The translations under genes and the position numbers were made by a program. This document shows, one piece after another, positions 35,009 to 45,825 of a DNA stretch of 64,000 nt (position 1 is the stretch's first letter; the number at the start of each line of letters is the position of its first letter). The notes beneath the pieces are model-generated. The model saw only the letters and a program-made list of their open reading frames with translations. It was not told where the DNA came from and ran no database searches. Location of the stretch: the NCBI RefSeq assembly GCF_009905375.1, contig NC_133649.1, forward strand, positions 227,858,857 to 227,922,856, written 5' to 3'. This stretch comes from Apium graveolens (taxonomy: Eukaryota > Streptophyta > Magnoliopsida > Apiales > Apiaceae).

Positions 35009-35178
35009 TTGAGCTCTATGACATTTCTAGCATCCCTGACCGGGGTATGCTGCGTCGGTGGTTGCTCCTGGAAGGTCTCCCTGTCTCCTCCAGGTTCTTG
35101 AACTTGAGAGGGGTCTTGATCCTGAATATGGGTACTGGCGGAGGGCCTACCAGCCGTACTTTTTCCTGCTCTTGCCAT
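34975..35178 (-). pseudogene. Gag N-terminus of element D
   Basis: On the minus strand MARAGKSTAGRPSASTHIQD starts at 35178 and runs for about 68 codons to near NVIELNQYKYTNVPVTT. There it meets the tail of the antisense gene. The rest of gag-pol is missing, so one large internal deletion is the simplest explanation. The minus frame continuing to 34672 is only the antisense of the plus-strand gene. Confidence 0.6.
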
Positions 35179-35639
35179 TACCACAATTGTACAAACAACT
35201 GACCAAGATTTGAGGCTACAAATGTGGATCTGAGGTTGCTTTTTTGAAGACTACAAAAAATTTCCAGAATAACAGAAAACAAACTTTCTGGGCTTTTCAA
35301 ACAACAATACCAAACAAGAACAACAGGCACCAGAACACAAAAGAAAATAAGCAAGCTAAAACAGTTCTGGGTTTTAAAATTACCAAGACTATCAAACCCC
35401 AGGCTTCAAAACTATCAAGATTATCAAACCCTAAATAACCAAAACTTAACAAACAAGAGCGTGCTCACACAAACGTGGCCTAAAGTAACTAGCTCACACA
35501 AACGTCGCTAAAATGAACATTTATATTCAAGAAAGGGTTTGGTTGCTTGTGTTCTTACAGGTTTAAAAGTGGACTCTCTCAAGAGTTTGCTGATGAAGAT
35601 GAATCCAGGGGCACCGAGACCCAAGGATGGAGCGCCCCT
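35179..35639 (-). other. Leader region of element D
   Basis: Untranslated stretch between PBS and gag ATG, A-rich on the plus strand. No gene. Confidence 0.5.
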
Positions 35640-35654
35640 CCTTCTAGCGCCAAA
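35640..35654 (-). other. Primer binding site of element D
   Basis: On the minus strand TTTGGCGCTAGAAGG, directly after the LTR. This TGGCGCTAGAAGGAGG-like PBS is of the kind seen in Tat-lineage elements. Confidence 0.65.
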
Positions 35655-36413
35655 TGATAACTCCGGTGAGCGGACGGCTCCGTCCGACTCCGTTCCTGGA
35701 CCTTCTGGGTATGGATGAGGTGTAGCTGCTGGTTGGGCGCCTACAAAACAACACCGGAAGGGGGGTTTGGCTCCCACGGCGCCTTCGGTGTAAGAATAAG
35801 AACAGGGCCTTGGAGAAGATGAAGATGTATATATGTAATATAGAGGTTGCTGTGTGTGTGTGTATGGATGAGTATATGTGATGGCTGCCGTGTGTTTATG
35901 AATATATGAGAGTGTGTGAGTGTGCAAGAGTGAATATTTTTCAACCCCTAAACCCTTCAGTCGTGGGGGTATATATAGCCCCAAGGTAGGGTTTAGGGGT
36001 AGTTACCTCTAAATCTGGGTCGTTGGATCTTGGGAGCGGAGGACGCCTGGCTTGGGCGGATTGCTTACACGTGTCCAGGGGAGGACCACCTCCAGAGTGT
36101 CCTAACGGCCTTCTGACACGCGCCGTGCTTATCTGGTTTGTTGGTTGTTGATAGCTGTCATAGTCACGTGCCCACGTGCCATTCCTTGGCGGGTTGTGGG
36201 ATGTGCATGTGTTTGCTGGGACCTCCCTCACGGCGGTCTTGGCCCCGATCCGAATCCGGGTATGCGGGTGGATCCGGATCCGGGCAATAGGATGGACCCG
36301 GGCCTGGGCTCTTATGCTTGATTGGCCTGAGAGAGGGGGGTCTTAGCAGGTCAGTTGAGCCTGTATTCCTTTAGTCCGGGTTGACGCCTATCTGGGTCTC
36401 TTATTCCCTATCA
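35655..36413 (-). repeat. 5' LTR of element D
   Basis: 759 bp, TGATAACTCCGG to CCCTATCA on the plus strand, with TATA at 35970-35977 and G-box-like sites at 36067-36074, 36165-36170 and 36173-36178. Nearly all differences from the 3' LTR are transitions, several at CG sites. Confidence 0.92.
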
Positions 36414-36418
36414 TTGTT

Positions 36419-37385
36419 AGACCATAGATTTTGAATCCAAAAACTGAATTTTATTATAAAATCCAAGCTCTTATCTTAGTAGATCTGAAAACTAAAGTGA
36501 AGAAATGTATTGGATTTTTCGAGTTTTGTAAAACAAGTCTCGATTTTATTAAAGAAAAAATGAATAAAAAAAATGAAGATGTATATGAAGATAGAGATGG
36601 GTAGAAACAGTGAAAAGAAAGAAAGACGGTTAGGGTTAGATAAAATTAGTGCAGCCCTCTCATCCTGAAGTCAATTTTCTATTTTGACTGGCCTTTAATA
36701 TATCTTTTTAATTTAGGTATGCTACTACTTGGTTATCGTATTCAGAGTTTCACACTAGGAGTAGTACCTGCACATTGCCACTTGGTAACTACGAAAACAA
36801 TCTTTGTACGATAGAATCCAAATGTATACAAGGTCCACAACTAGAAAATGAACTAATGTTTGCTTTACATTATTTTTTATACTAGCATGTAGCCGTTATA
36901 TAAACTGATTATAATATTTGTAATTTTATTATTTTATAAAATATTTCGAAAAAACAATTATTATATATTATTAAAATTAATAAAATTAAAATATTTATAC
37001 ATTATTTTGTATGAATTATATTATTGAAGAATTCAAAATTTAGATAGTTAGAATTTTAAAAAGTCCCCCTAAATCCTTCTAGTACGGCTTATAGGTTGAT
37101 GCGCGGATGCAAAATTTATAGAAAAGTAGGAGGTTTAAATAGCAGTGTGTGTATATCAATGATTTGATATTTTTTTAATATTATTTTTTCTTAATTTATT
37201 AATTATTTTGTTACATTAAGATTTGAATTGTTAGAATTAGATCCGGAAGGGTTTAGTTTCCTACGAAATAAATAAGAAAGATGTTGATTGTGATAAGAAA
37301 TTAAGTTGAATAATAATTTATAAAATTTGTAATTATATTAGATAAATGATTTAATTAAATAAAATTATATTTGTTTAAATTTTGT
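36419..37385. other. AT-rich intergenic DNA
   Basis: Long A/T-rich stretches. No coding similarity seen. Confidence 0.5.
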
Positions 37386-37389
37386 TTTG

Positions 37390-37560
37390 AAAACTGTTAA
37401 CTAATCAAAATTTTTAATGTTTGGATTTTGTAAAAAAATACATCAACAATATGTTTTTAACTATGAGTTATGCAGTGTATTAGTGTATTGTGCGTGCTAT
37501 ACAACTTGCAAGTAGGTGAAATACTATTAGTTATGAGTTCTTTTTTATTAGATGTACTAG
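37390..37560 (+). repeat. Dispersed AT-rich repeat, copy 1
   Basis: It contains GTGCTATACAACTTGCAAGT and GGTGAAATACTATTAGTTATG, then AGTTCTTTTTTATTAGA. Copies 2 and 3 share this order with substitutions. Confidence 0.55.
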
Positions 37561-37567
37561 CTTACGG

Positions 37568-37582
37568 CCGTGCGATGCACGG
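37568..37582. repeat. GC-rich palindrome CCGTGC-GAT-GCACGG
   Basis: A perfect 6-bp-arm hairpin in AT-rich DNA. Related GTGCGATGCACGGG words are common at ends of plant repeats, but I see no element borders here. Confidence 0.5.
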
Positions 37583-37757
37583 GTCTTGATTAATATTTAT
37601 ATATTTTTATTTATATTTTATGTAAATTTATTAAAATTTATATAAATAATTAAATAATAAATAATGATCATGTAATTATATTTTTATTATGTATAATTTG
37701 AAGTTAAATTTAAATAGTATAAATTATATTTGATTGATGTGATCTGTGTTAATGTTT

Positions 37758-37858
37758 GTTGTTAACGGGATTCGAACCTGAGAACTTATATGTATTGTAT
37801 TTTTATAAATAATAATATAAATATTTGTTGTTGACAGGATTCGAACCTGAGAACTTGT
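37758..37858 (-). repeat. Two copies of a tRNA box B-like word
   Basis: On the minus strand GTTCTCAGGTTCGAATCC occurs twice, about 71 bp apart; GGTTCGAATCC fits the internal box B of tRNA genes. No box A is found, so no SINE or tRNA is called. Confidence 0.4.
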
Positions 37859-38031
37859 GTAATGTATTTTTATAGTACTTGATCTAACGGCTCTGATTAT
37901 TTGATGAAGAAGATCCAACGGTTAAGATGGAAAGGAATTACCAAAATGAGGGGTTAACCAAATTACAAATTATATCTCATTCCGGTTATTATAGTATAGT
38001 ATAGATACTTGACTAGTTTTGGAGGAGCTAA

Positions 38032-38384
38032 GAGCAACTCCAACAATCTTCTCTTATTCTCTCTATAAATAATTTAAATAAATTAGCTCTTAACTATTTA
38101 GAAGCCAATATTACACATTTTCTCCAACAATCCTTCTTAAACTCACTCCTTATTCATTTTTTAGTAATTAAATACATGTACACATAAACAAAATTAATCA
38201 TATTGAATACATGGGAAAGAGAGAAATTATTATTAAACTAATTTAGGAGGGAGTATCACTCCTCAAGCATTTGAAGATTTTTAAATTTTGAGGAGTGGTT
38301 AGGAGCTTGTTGGAGATGATTTTGAAGTTCATTTCTTCATAATTTGACTTAGGAGCATGATTTAAGCTAGTGTAGGAGTTGCTC
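38032..38384. mobile_element. Tourist-like MITE (353 bp)
   Basis: Termini GAGCAACTCC and GGAGTTGCTC are exact inverted repeats, flanked by TAA on both sides (38029-38031, 38385-38387), the PIF/Harbinger signature. No coding capacity. Confidence 0.8.
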
Positions 38385-38559
38385 TAATAATTTTTTTTAA
38401 GGTCCTAATCAACCATTAAAACGAAATCATGTTTCGCATATAATAATTTAGTATAGAAGTGTTTTGTTCCCTATAAAAAAGTAAGAAAGAAATTGAGTAC
38501 ATTTAGAAATTAAGTTATTCATAGAGTTTGTAGGTATATTATTTACATGATTTAATTAA

Positions 38560-38703
38560 ATTAAAATATATTTGTTTAAACTTTATTTTGAAAAGTATTA
38601 GCCGATCAAAATTTTTATTGTTTGGATGTTATAAAAAATACAAAAGCAACAATACGTTTTTATGTGTCTTATAGAAATTGTACGCCCGTGAAATGGGGAG
38701 TTC
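38560..38703 (+). repeat. Dispersed AT-rich repeat, copy 2 (left part)
   Basis: Shares TTTGTTTAAA..TTATTTTGAAAA and CAACAATACGTTTTTATGTG with the other copies. It continues at 38922-39013 after the MITE insertion. Confidence 0.5.
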
Positions 38704-38713
38704 TTTTTTTAAT

Positions 38714-38911
38714 GAGAAATGCTAGGTACCCCAAATATCTTCCCAAAATTTTTAGCAAATGATGTGGGACACATGACTTATTTTAATTTGTGGACGCATA
38801 TTAATGCACGTGGCGTCTCATTTTATTATATGGAAGGTTGCCGGTTATTAATGTGGCACATCATATTTTGGGAAATTTTTGGGATAAAATTTGGGGTCTC
38901 TAGAATTTTTC
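38714..38911. mobile_element. MULE-type MITE with 10-bp target duplication
   Basis: Imperfect terminal inverted repeats GAGAAATGCTAGGTACCCC and, in reverse complement, GAAAAATTCTAGAGACCCC. TTTTTTTAAT is directly repeated at 38704-38713 and 38912-38921. The corresponding site in the third copy of the surrounding repeat (near 39262-39276) is uninterrupted, which supports an insertion. Confidence 0.75.
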
Positions 38912-38921
38912 TTTTTTTAAT

Positions 38922-39013
38922 TAGATATATTTGATTATTTTTGGAAGGAGTTAATAGTTTTTTTGAAAGGTGTTAACCAAACGAAATCTTGTTTCACTAA
39001 TATATAATATGGA
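38922..39013 (+). repeat. Dispersed AT-rich repeat, copy 2 (right part)
   Basis: Continues with TAGATATATTTGATTATTTT and GGTGTTAACCAAACGAAATC, matching the part of copy 3 at about 39275-39350. Confidence 0.5.
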
Positions 39014-39099
39014 TACATGTTATAATTAAATTTTATTTTATTTTTGTTTAAATTTTATTTTTGTTTAAATTTTATTTTGTAATTAAGGTGTTAACTGAT

Positions 39100-39380
39100 T
39101 AATATTTAATATTGAATTTTATGAAAAAATACAAACTCAAGAATATATTTTATGTTTTGGCAGAATAAATTGCGACGTCGTATAAGTTATGTAATGAGTT
39201 ATAATGTGTATTGTGTGTGCTACAGAACTTGTATGTAGGTGAAATACTGTTAGTTATGAATTCTGTTTTTTAATTAGATATACTTGATTAATTTTGGAAG
39301 GACCTAATGATTTTTTTGGAATACGTTAACTAACCCGCCAAATTAAATTATGTTTCGCTTATAATTGTATAATATAGATC
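39100..39380 (+). repeat. Dispersed AT-rich repeat, copy 3
   Basis: GTGTGCTACAGAACTTGTAT, GGTGAAATACTGTTAGTTAT and TTAGATATACTTGATTAATT follow in the same order as in copies 1 and 2. Confidence 0.55.
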
Positions 39381-39953
39381 AACAAATATTTGCTTTACAT
39401 TATTTTTTTTATTGTATAGTGCTTCTGAATTGATCAGAGTTCTAAAATTTAAAAATTTTGTTGAATAATAATATATAAGCTTTAAATGAAAGGTTTTTCT
39501 GTAGGAAACTCAATAAATATTTCAAGCATTTTTTATTTATATTAAAAGAGATAATCCTTGAAGGCTTTTCTAAGGTCCGCAGAGATCTTTTATTAAAAAA
39601 TACAAAATATACTTATTTATTTTATTTTTTATTATATCTAGTTACAAATTTTAATTATAAAATCATAAAAGAAACTGTACAATTTTTTATTCAAAAAATT
39701 ATTAAAAATTATGAAATAGTTTGCAATGGTTCTGTAGTGAAATTACAGTTGTCCAAAATTAATCAAAAAATAATCTAAAGTAGAATAAAATGTAAAATCT
39801 TTTTTTTTTCGAATTTAAGTGTTAAACTTTTTAGAATATTTAAATATAATTATTATTCTTTATTAGAATTGAATTATATATTTTTAAAATATTTTTTATA
39901 ATTTGTGATGAGATTTTATAATAAAATCAAAGAGTTCTTCATGGACTCGTTCT
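39381..39953. other. AT-rich intergenic DNA
   Basis: No ORF or repeat of note; the last bases before the CACTA end are TCGTTCT. Confidence 0.5.
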
Positions 39954-40079
39954 CACTACTACAAATACGTCAATAGACATCAGTTTTAAACCGATGTAAA
40001 AAAAATCTCAACCGATGTCTCCGTGGGTGTAGAGAAAGATACCCTCCTTTAACATCAGTTTCTAGCCGTTGTTAAAGAC

Positions 40080-40700
40080 TGTTAGATATATTTGATAATG
40101 TCATGTGTAATATGATTTGTGTTTAGTTTTCAGATCTTACCTAACAGGACAAATCAGTACTTAACTGGAAATCAACACTTATACTGAAAACAGAACTTAA
40201 GATATCAGAACTTAAGTTATCAGAACTTAAGTTATCATAAAATATTTATCAGGAGATAATATCAGGACTTAAGATGACTTTCAGATAAGGTAGGCGGCTG
40301 ATTGAAAGGAAATAAGATCGAGACTAAGACAGAAAGAAATATGCATGAAGAAAGAATTTTATGAAGAATAGAATACTTGGAAGAAAAGATAACTAGTTTA
40401 ATTATTTTAGGAAGCAGAATTATATTCCATATCAATTAGAATTTATCTTGTAACTGTGTAGTATATAAACACAGGCATAGGGTTTACACTATAAGTGTTA
40501 TCATTATCGAAATTATTATTCATTGTAACCATAGCAGTTCTCGTGATAATTTGTTCATCACTGAGAGAGGACAGTTCCATATTGTAACAGAGTTTATTGT
40601 GTTGAATAAAATATGTTTTCTATTACTTGAGTTCTTATATTCGATTTGATTGTAGTAAACACTGTATCCAACCCCCTTCTACGGTGTGTGTGACCTAACA
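40080..40700 (+). repeat. 5' LTR of element C
   Basis: 621 bp with the TATA-like TAGTATATAAACAC near 40460 and the family motif cluster TATCAGAACTTAAG at about 40195-40285. Confidence 0.92.
40195..40285. repeat. ATCAGAACTTAAG motif cluster (C 5' LTR)
   Basis: CAGAACTTAAG is repeated three times in a row, then ATCAGGA and ATCAGGACTTAAG. The 3' LTR has the same at 63195-63284. CTTAAG is itself palindromic. Confidence 0.88.
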
Positions 40701-40702
40701 AG

Positions 40703-40713
40703 TGGTATCAGAG
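40703..40713 (+). other. Primer binding site of element C
   Basis: TGGTATCAGAG two bases after the 5' LTR, the copia initiator tRNA-Met PBS; the next base is A instead of the usual C. Confidence 0.85.
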
Positions 40714-40740
40714 AAATCTGTTAACACACAAACAGTTTAA

Positions 40741-41960
40741 GATCCAAAAATAATCATTTCTGAAGAAAAAACTCCAACCAAGCCCACCAAAACTGAAGAA
40801 CCTCCAAAAACCATAACCCATAGTCGATATGAGACTATAAGAGTTCCCATGTTGAAACCTTCTGAGTATTCCATATGGAAAGTGAAGATGACTATGTTTC
40901 TGGAAGCTACAGATCCTGAATATCTCGACAGGATTAATGAAGGACCACATATGCGAACCAAACTCTCTGTGGAAGTTGCAGGTCATCCAACAAAGTCTGT
41001 ACCAAAGGAGAAAAATGATTACACTGCTGAAGATATCTCATCGATTGCAAAGGATGCAAAGGTAAGACACTTGCTGCATAGTGCCATTGATAATGTCATG
41101 TCAAACAGGGTAATTCAATGCAAGACTGCAAAAGAGATATGGGATGCTTTGGAAACAAGATGTCAGAGAACTGATTCAATCAAGAAGAACAGGAAGACTA
41201 TACTCACTCAAGAGTATGAGCACTTTGACTCAAAGCCTGATGAGTCATTAACTGATTTATATGACAGATTTGTCAAACTCTTGAATGATTTGTCACTAGT
41301 TGACAAAGAGTATGATATTGAAGATTCAAATCTTAAATTCCTGTTAGCTCTTCCTGAAAGATGGGATTTGAAGGCCACAATAATAAGAGACAACTATAAT
41401 CTTGATAAAACAACTCTTAATGAAATTTAGGGGATGCTCAAGACTCATGAACTTGAGATGGAATAAAAAAGCAAGAGGAATGGAAGAAAGTTAAGGACAG
41501 TTGCTTTTGTGGCTGAGGAGGAAAGTCCTAAAGTTGCTGCCTCAAAGAAAGGAAAGGGAAAGGCTCTCATCACAAAGTCTGATACTGATTCATCAAGTTC
41601 TGATAGTGATGATGACTCAAAAACTGAAAGTATACTTGAGATGGACCCTGATGAGGAGATGATGAAGTTGTGTGCTCTTATGGTGAAAGGAATCACAAAA
41701 TTTTGCATACAGGAAATTCAGGAGAGGAAAGAAGTTTTCCAGGAAAGGTGCAAGTTCTGATAAGAAAGGTTTCAGAAAATATGAAGGCAAAGGAGGAAAG
41801 TCTGATAGAGGAGATTACTTAAATGTTAAATGCTACAACTATGGTGAGAAAGGCCACATATCTCCTGATTGCAGAAAAGGGAAGAGTGACAAAGGCAAGG
41901 CTCTTGTCACAAAGAAGAAAAGCTGGTCAGATGCTTCAGATTCTAAGGATGAGGAAAACT
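40741..41960 (+). pseudogene. Gag of element C (broken)
   Basis: The open frame runs from a stop at 40738 without an ATG until MLKPSEYSIWKVKMTMFLEA at 40849, so the original start may be lost. Copia gag core: TAKEIWDALETRCQRTDSIK and SNLKFLLALPERWDLK. TAG at about 41428 and TAA at about 41464 interrupt, and there is a frame change near 41700. The zinc knuckle near 41831 reads CYNYGEKGHISPDC: the second Cys is Tyr, so zinc binding is probably lost. An acidic serine-rich linker (SDTDSSSSDSDDDSK) precedes it. Confidence 0.85.
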
Positions 41961-41968
41961 ATGCCTTA

Positions 41969-44332
41969 ATGGAAAATGTTGATAGCAGTTCTTATACTGC
42001 TGACTTAAAGGGCAACAAGAAAAACATCCTAATTCTGGACAGTGGATGTTCAGGACATATGACTGGAAATAAAGCCCTGCTATCAGACTTTGTGGAGAAA
42101 GCTGACCCAGGTGTTTCTTATGGAGATGGCAACATTGGAAAAACTCTGGGATATGGCAATATCAATCTTGGAAATGTCATCATTGAAAAAGTAGCTCTGG
42201 TCTCAGGACTTAAACACAATCTGCTGAGTATGAGTCAAATCTATGACAGAGGTTATCATGTGGATTTCTTTGAAGAACGCCGTGAAGTTGTAAGCAAATC
42301 TACATGCAAAGTTGTTCTGGAAGGATACAGGCATGGTAACATTTATGAAGCCAAGCTTACAACAAGTACTGATGGTTCTACAATCTGTCTGTTGAGTAGA
42401 GCATCAATTGAAGAAAGCTGGCATTGGCACAAGAAACTCTCTCATTTAAATTTTAACAATATAAATGAACTAGTCAAGAAAGATCTTGTGAGAGGACTGC
42501 CAAAATCAGTATTTACTCCTAATGGCCTTTGTGATTCATGTCAGAAGGCAAAACAAAGAAAATCTTCATTCAAGAGCAAGACCGAATCATCAATTATTGA
42601 GCCTTATCACCTACTATATATTGATCTATTTGGTCCAGTTAATGTCATGTCTATTGCAAAAAAGAAATATGATATGGTCATAGTGGATGAGTTCACCAGA
42701 TACACATGGGTGTATTTCTTGCACACAAAAAATGAAACTGCATCTACCTTGATTGATCATGTCAAGCAACTGGATAAATTGGTCAAAGATTCTGTGAAGA
42801 TCATAAGAAGTGATAATGGCAGTGAGTTCAAGAATTTGATTGTGGAAGAGTTCTGTAAAAACCATGGAATAAAGCAGGAATTTTCTGCTCCTGGAACTCC
42901 ACAGCAAAATGGAGTTGTTGAAAGAAAGAATAGAACTCTTATTGAAGCAAAACTGACAGTGATGGCATAATTACAAGGAATAAAGCAAGGCTGGTTGTAA
43001 AAGGATACTCTCAGCATGAGGAAATTGATTATGATGAAACATTTGCACCAGTTGCAAGATTGGAAGCCATAAGGATATTTTTGGCTATGCTGCTCACAAG
43101 AAGTTTAAAGTCTTTCAAATGGATGTGAAAAGTGCTTTTCTTAATGGAGAATTGGAAGAAGAAGTATATGTTGAACAACCCCTAGGCTTTGTAGATCCCA
43201 AATTTCCCAATCATGTCTAGAGGCTTGATAAAACACTTTATGGCCTTAAGCAAGCTCCAAAAGCATGGTATGAGACTTTAGCTCAGTTTCTTCTGAAAAG
43301 TGGATTTAGCAGAGGGACTATTGAAAAAACACCGTTCTACCTCAACCATGGAAAAGACTTACTTTTGGTGCAAATATATGTTGATGATATCATTGTTGGT
43401 TCTACAAATGACAGACTTTGTAAGAAGTTTGCCAAGCCGATGCAGTCAATATATTAAATGAGTATGATGGGAGAACTTCACTATTTTCTGGGCCTTCAAG
43501 TCAAGCTGAATGAAGAAGGAACTTTTATTTATCAATCTAAGTACACCAGAAATTTGTTAAAGAAATTTGGAATGCAAGATTGTTCAAGTGCATCCACTCC
43601 TATGGCCACTGCAACAAAGTTGGATAAGGATACTGGTAAATTAGTAGACATTACTGATTACAGAGGTATGATTGGTTCACTACTCTATCTAACTGCAAGT
43701 AGACCTGATATCATGTATGTTACCTGTCTTTGTGCAAGATTTCAAGCAGATCCAAGAGAACCTCACTTAACAGCTGTGAAAAGAATTTTCAAGTACCTTA
43801 AGGGTACAACTGATCTGGGATTGTGGTATCCTAGAGAATCAGACTTTAAGATAATAGGTTACTCAGATGTAGATTTTGCAGGATGCAAAATTGACAGGAA
43901 AAGCACAAGTGGAAACTGCCAATTTCTTGGAGGCAGATTGGTTTCTTGGTTTAGCAAAAACATAAGTCAATTTCCACATCAACTGAAGAAGCAGAATACA
44001 TTGCTGCAGGAAGCTATTGTCCACATATTCTTTACATGAAGAATTAGTTACTGGATTATGGGTTAGAATTTTCTAAAATCCCTATCTACTGTGATAATCA
44101 AAGTGTTATTGCTATGACAGGTAATCCAGTTCAACACTCAATGACAAAGTACATCAGCATTAGGTACCACTTCATACGGGAACATGTGGATGAAGGTACA
44201 GTGGAATTGCATTTTGTTCCAACAGATCAACAACTAGCAGATATCTTCACAAAACCACTGTGTGAAGCTACTTTTACAAGATTGGTAAATGAACTTGGAA
44301 TGGTTTCAGGTTCTTTCTCTAAATCTGCTTAG
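41969..44332 (+). pseudogene. Pol of element C (PR, INT part, RT, RNase H; broken)
   Basis: Protease: ILDSGCSGHMTGNKALL near 42035. Integrase zinc-binding part HWHKKLSHLNF ... CDSCQKAK at about 42420-42550, catalytic core with IIRSDNGSEFKN and PQQNGVVERKNRT, ending at about 42955. There the sequence jumps into RT ([17 protein letters not shown]), so the integrase end and RT start are deleted. RT catalytic YVDDIIVGS at 43377. A frame change near 43087, TAG near 43218 and TAA at 43455 break RT. RNase H has a frame change near 43960 and ends with ADIFTKPLCEATFTRL at 44332. Confidence 0.88.
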
Positions 44333-45825
44333 TTTATGTTCTGATACATCAGACTTTATGATCAGTAGTTACAGATATTACTATCTTTGTGTATTCTGTG
44401 CTTAAATTGAAAATTGCTTAAGTACTGATTGTTGTCTGATGTGAATTTCTAAACTCTGATAGTGATATGAATGTTTCTGTGACTATTCAATCCAATGAGG
44501 ATAATTGTGCTAGATGCTGACCTAGTAGTCTTTAATATACTAATGATCCCATGTTTGAAGTAATTATTTATGTGGAAATCTTTTAACACAAGCAAATTTT
44601 GATATTGAGCTTAGTTAGGTTTACTTTGTGTATCTTATTACTAAGTCAAAAACTAGAATAATGCTTCTTATCTGTTAAGTTCTGATGTTAGTAAATCTGG
44701 TGGATGTACTAAGTGCTGATAAGCCTCACTTATCAAAAGAAAAAGAAAAGAAATAAAAATCAGGTACTCCTTTGAGATCTTGAGTAAAAATGTGGAAGGG
44801 AAGACCCAAGTGCATTGCTGGTATTAAGTAATATGCATTAGAAAAGCAAAATAAAATTTTCTTGGTGACTTTTCACACTCTATGATTACTGGAGAAATAC
44901 TCTGATAGTAGCATAAATTCTGATAAGCATTCGTGACTCACTTACACTGAGAAGCCATTGTAAAATAGAATTTCAAAAGATGCATAAAATAAGCACAAAA
45001 AAGTTGAGGTGGACCCATGCATGAACTCATTCTAAAGTAGACTTCAGAATAATGACAGATTTTGAGTAAAGTTCTTAGTTGTGCCTTATTTCTAAGATGT
45101 ACTGAAGTGAATCAGACTTTACTCTTTGTCTGATATTTAGCTTAATGCACACACATACACTCCATATGAATGATGAAAATTACTATGGTGATAAATGTTG
45201 TTTTAGATCAACAGTTTATGTGTCAGATGCATAAATTCTTAGGACAAGTTCTGATGGAAGTTCTAATGATTAAGTACTGATGAAACCATATCAGTATTTA
45301 TGTGAAGAATTACAGGAATACACATTCACGTTTCGAGTTAAGGAGCCATATTCTGATGACTTTTAAATCCTGATAATAATCAAGTTTTGATGCTGACGTG
45401 GCAGTATTTATTTACTTGGTTTATTTTTGGTCATTACTTGACCGATAATATTTTTACAGAATATTGGTTAATGTGAGATAAAACGGTCATAATCAGTATG
45501 GGTTAGTGGTTAACGTGTATGTCCTGAAAAGCTGCATGTGCACGGTAATTATTGCTTATTTTACGTGCCCATTAACTCTTTTTCTAACCGTTTACTGACT
45601 GTTCACATGGTGCCAGGTGTAAAGTGTATCCCATGCTTCAAAAATACAACTGTTGAGTGAAGAGAGTATATATATGAGAGATAAAAGATTTACTAATCTT
45701 TTACTTACTTTTCTATTCTAAATTTCTTTTACTTTCTCTCTTTTATTTTCTGAAGTTGTTTTTCTCTCAGGACTTCTTACAAACACTTTGCAAACATTCT
45801 CATATTCACTTAATTTCTTACAGAG
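44333..45825 (+). other. Post-pol spacer of element C with motif sites
   Basis: About 1.5 kb without coding capacity. TTCTGAT and relatives (AAGTTCTGATG, AAGTGCTGATA, AAGTACTGATG, CTCTGATAG) occur at a dozen or more places between 44340 and 45400. A TATA-like TATATATATG at 45667-45676 lies about 150 nt before the env-like ATG. Confidence 0.75.
45667..45676 (+). promoter_or_regulatory. TATA-like box ahead of the env-like ORF (C)
   Basis: TATATATATG, followed by a pyrimidine-rich leader and ATG at 45826. Position is comparable to the internal TATA boxes of A and B, though the sequence differs. Confidence 0.4.

Larger units (their letters stand above)
31093..36413 (-). mobile_element. Element D: Tat-lineage deletion derivative with antisense gene
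   Basis: LTRs of 761 and 759 bp start TGATAACTCCGG and end CCCTATCA; they differ at about 30 positions by eye. Target-site duplication TTGTT is at 31088-31092 and 36414-36418. PBS lies inside the right LTR and PPT beside the left LTR, so the element is on the minus strand. Between them are only the first roughly 70 codons of gag on the minus strand and an antisense gene on the plus strand. Protease, RT, RNase H and integrase are absent, so mobility would need a partner element. GATCCGGATC and variants are frequent throughout. Confidence 0.9.

Noticed and set aside
34672..35184. 170-codon minus-strand ORF taken as a whole gene
   Set aside because: Only its first roughly 68 codons match a gag N-terminus; the remainder is antisense to the D antisense gene.
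37758..37858. tRNA gene or SINE
   Set aside because: Only box B-like words are present; no box A, cloverleaf or poly-A/T tail.
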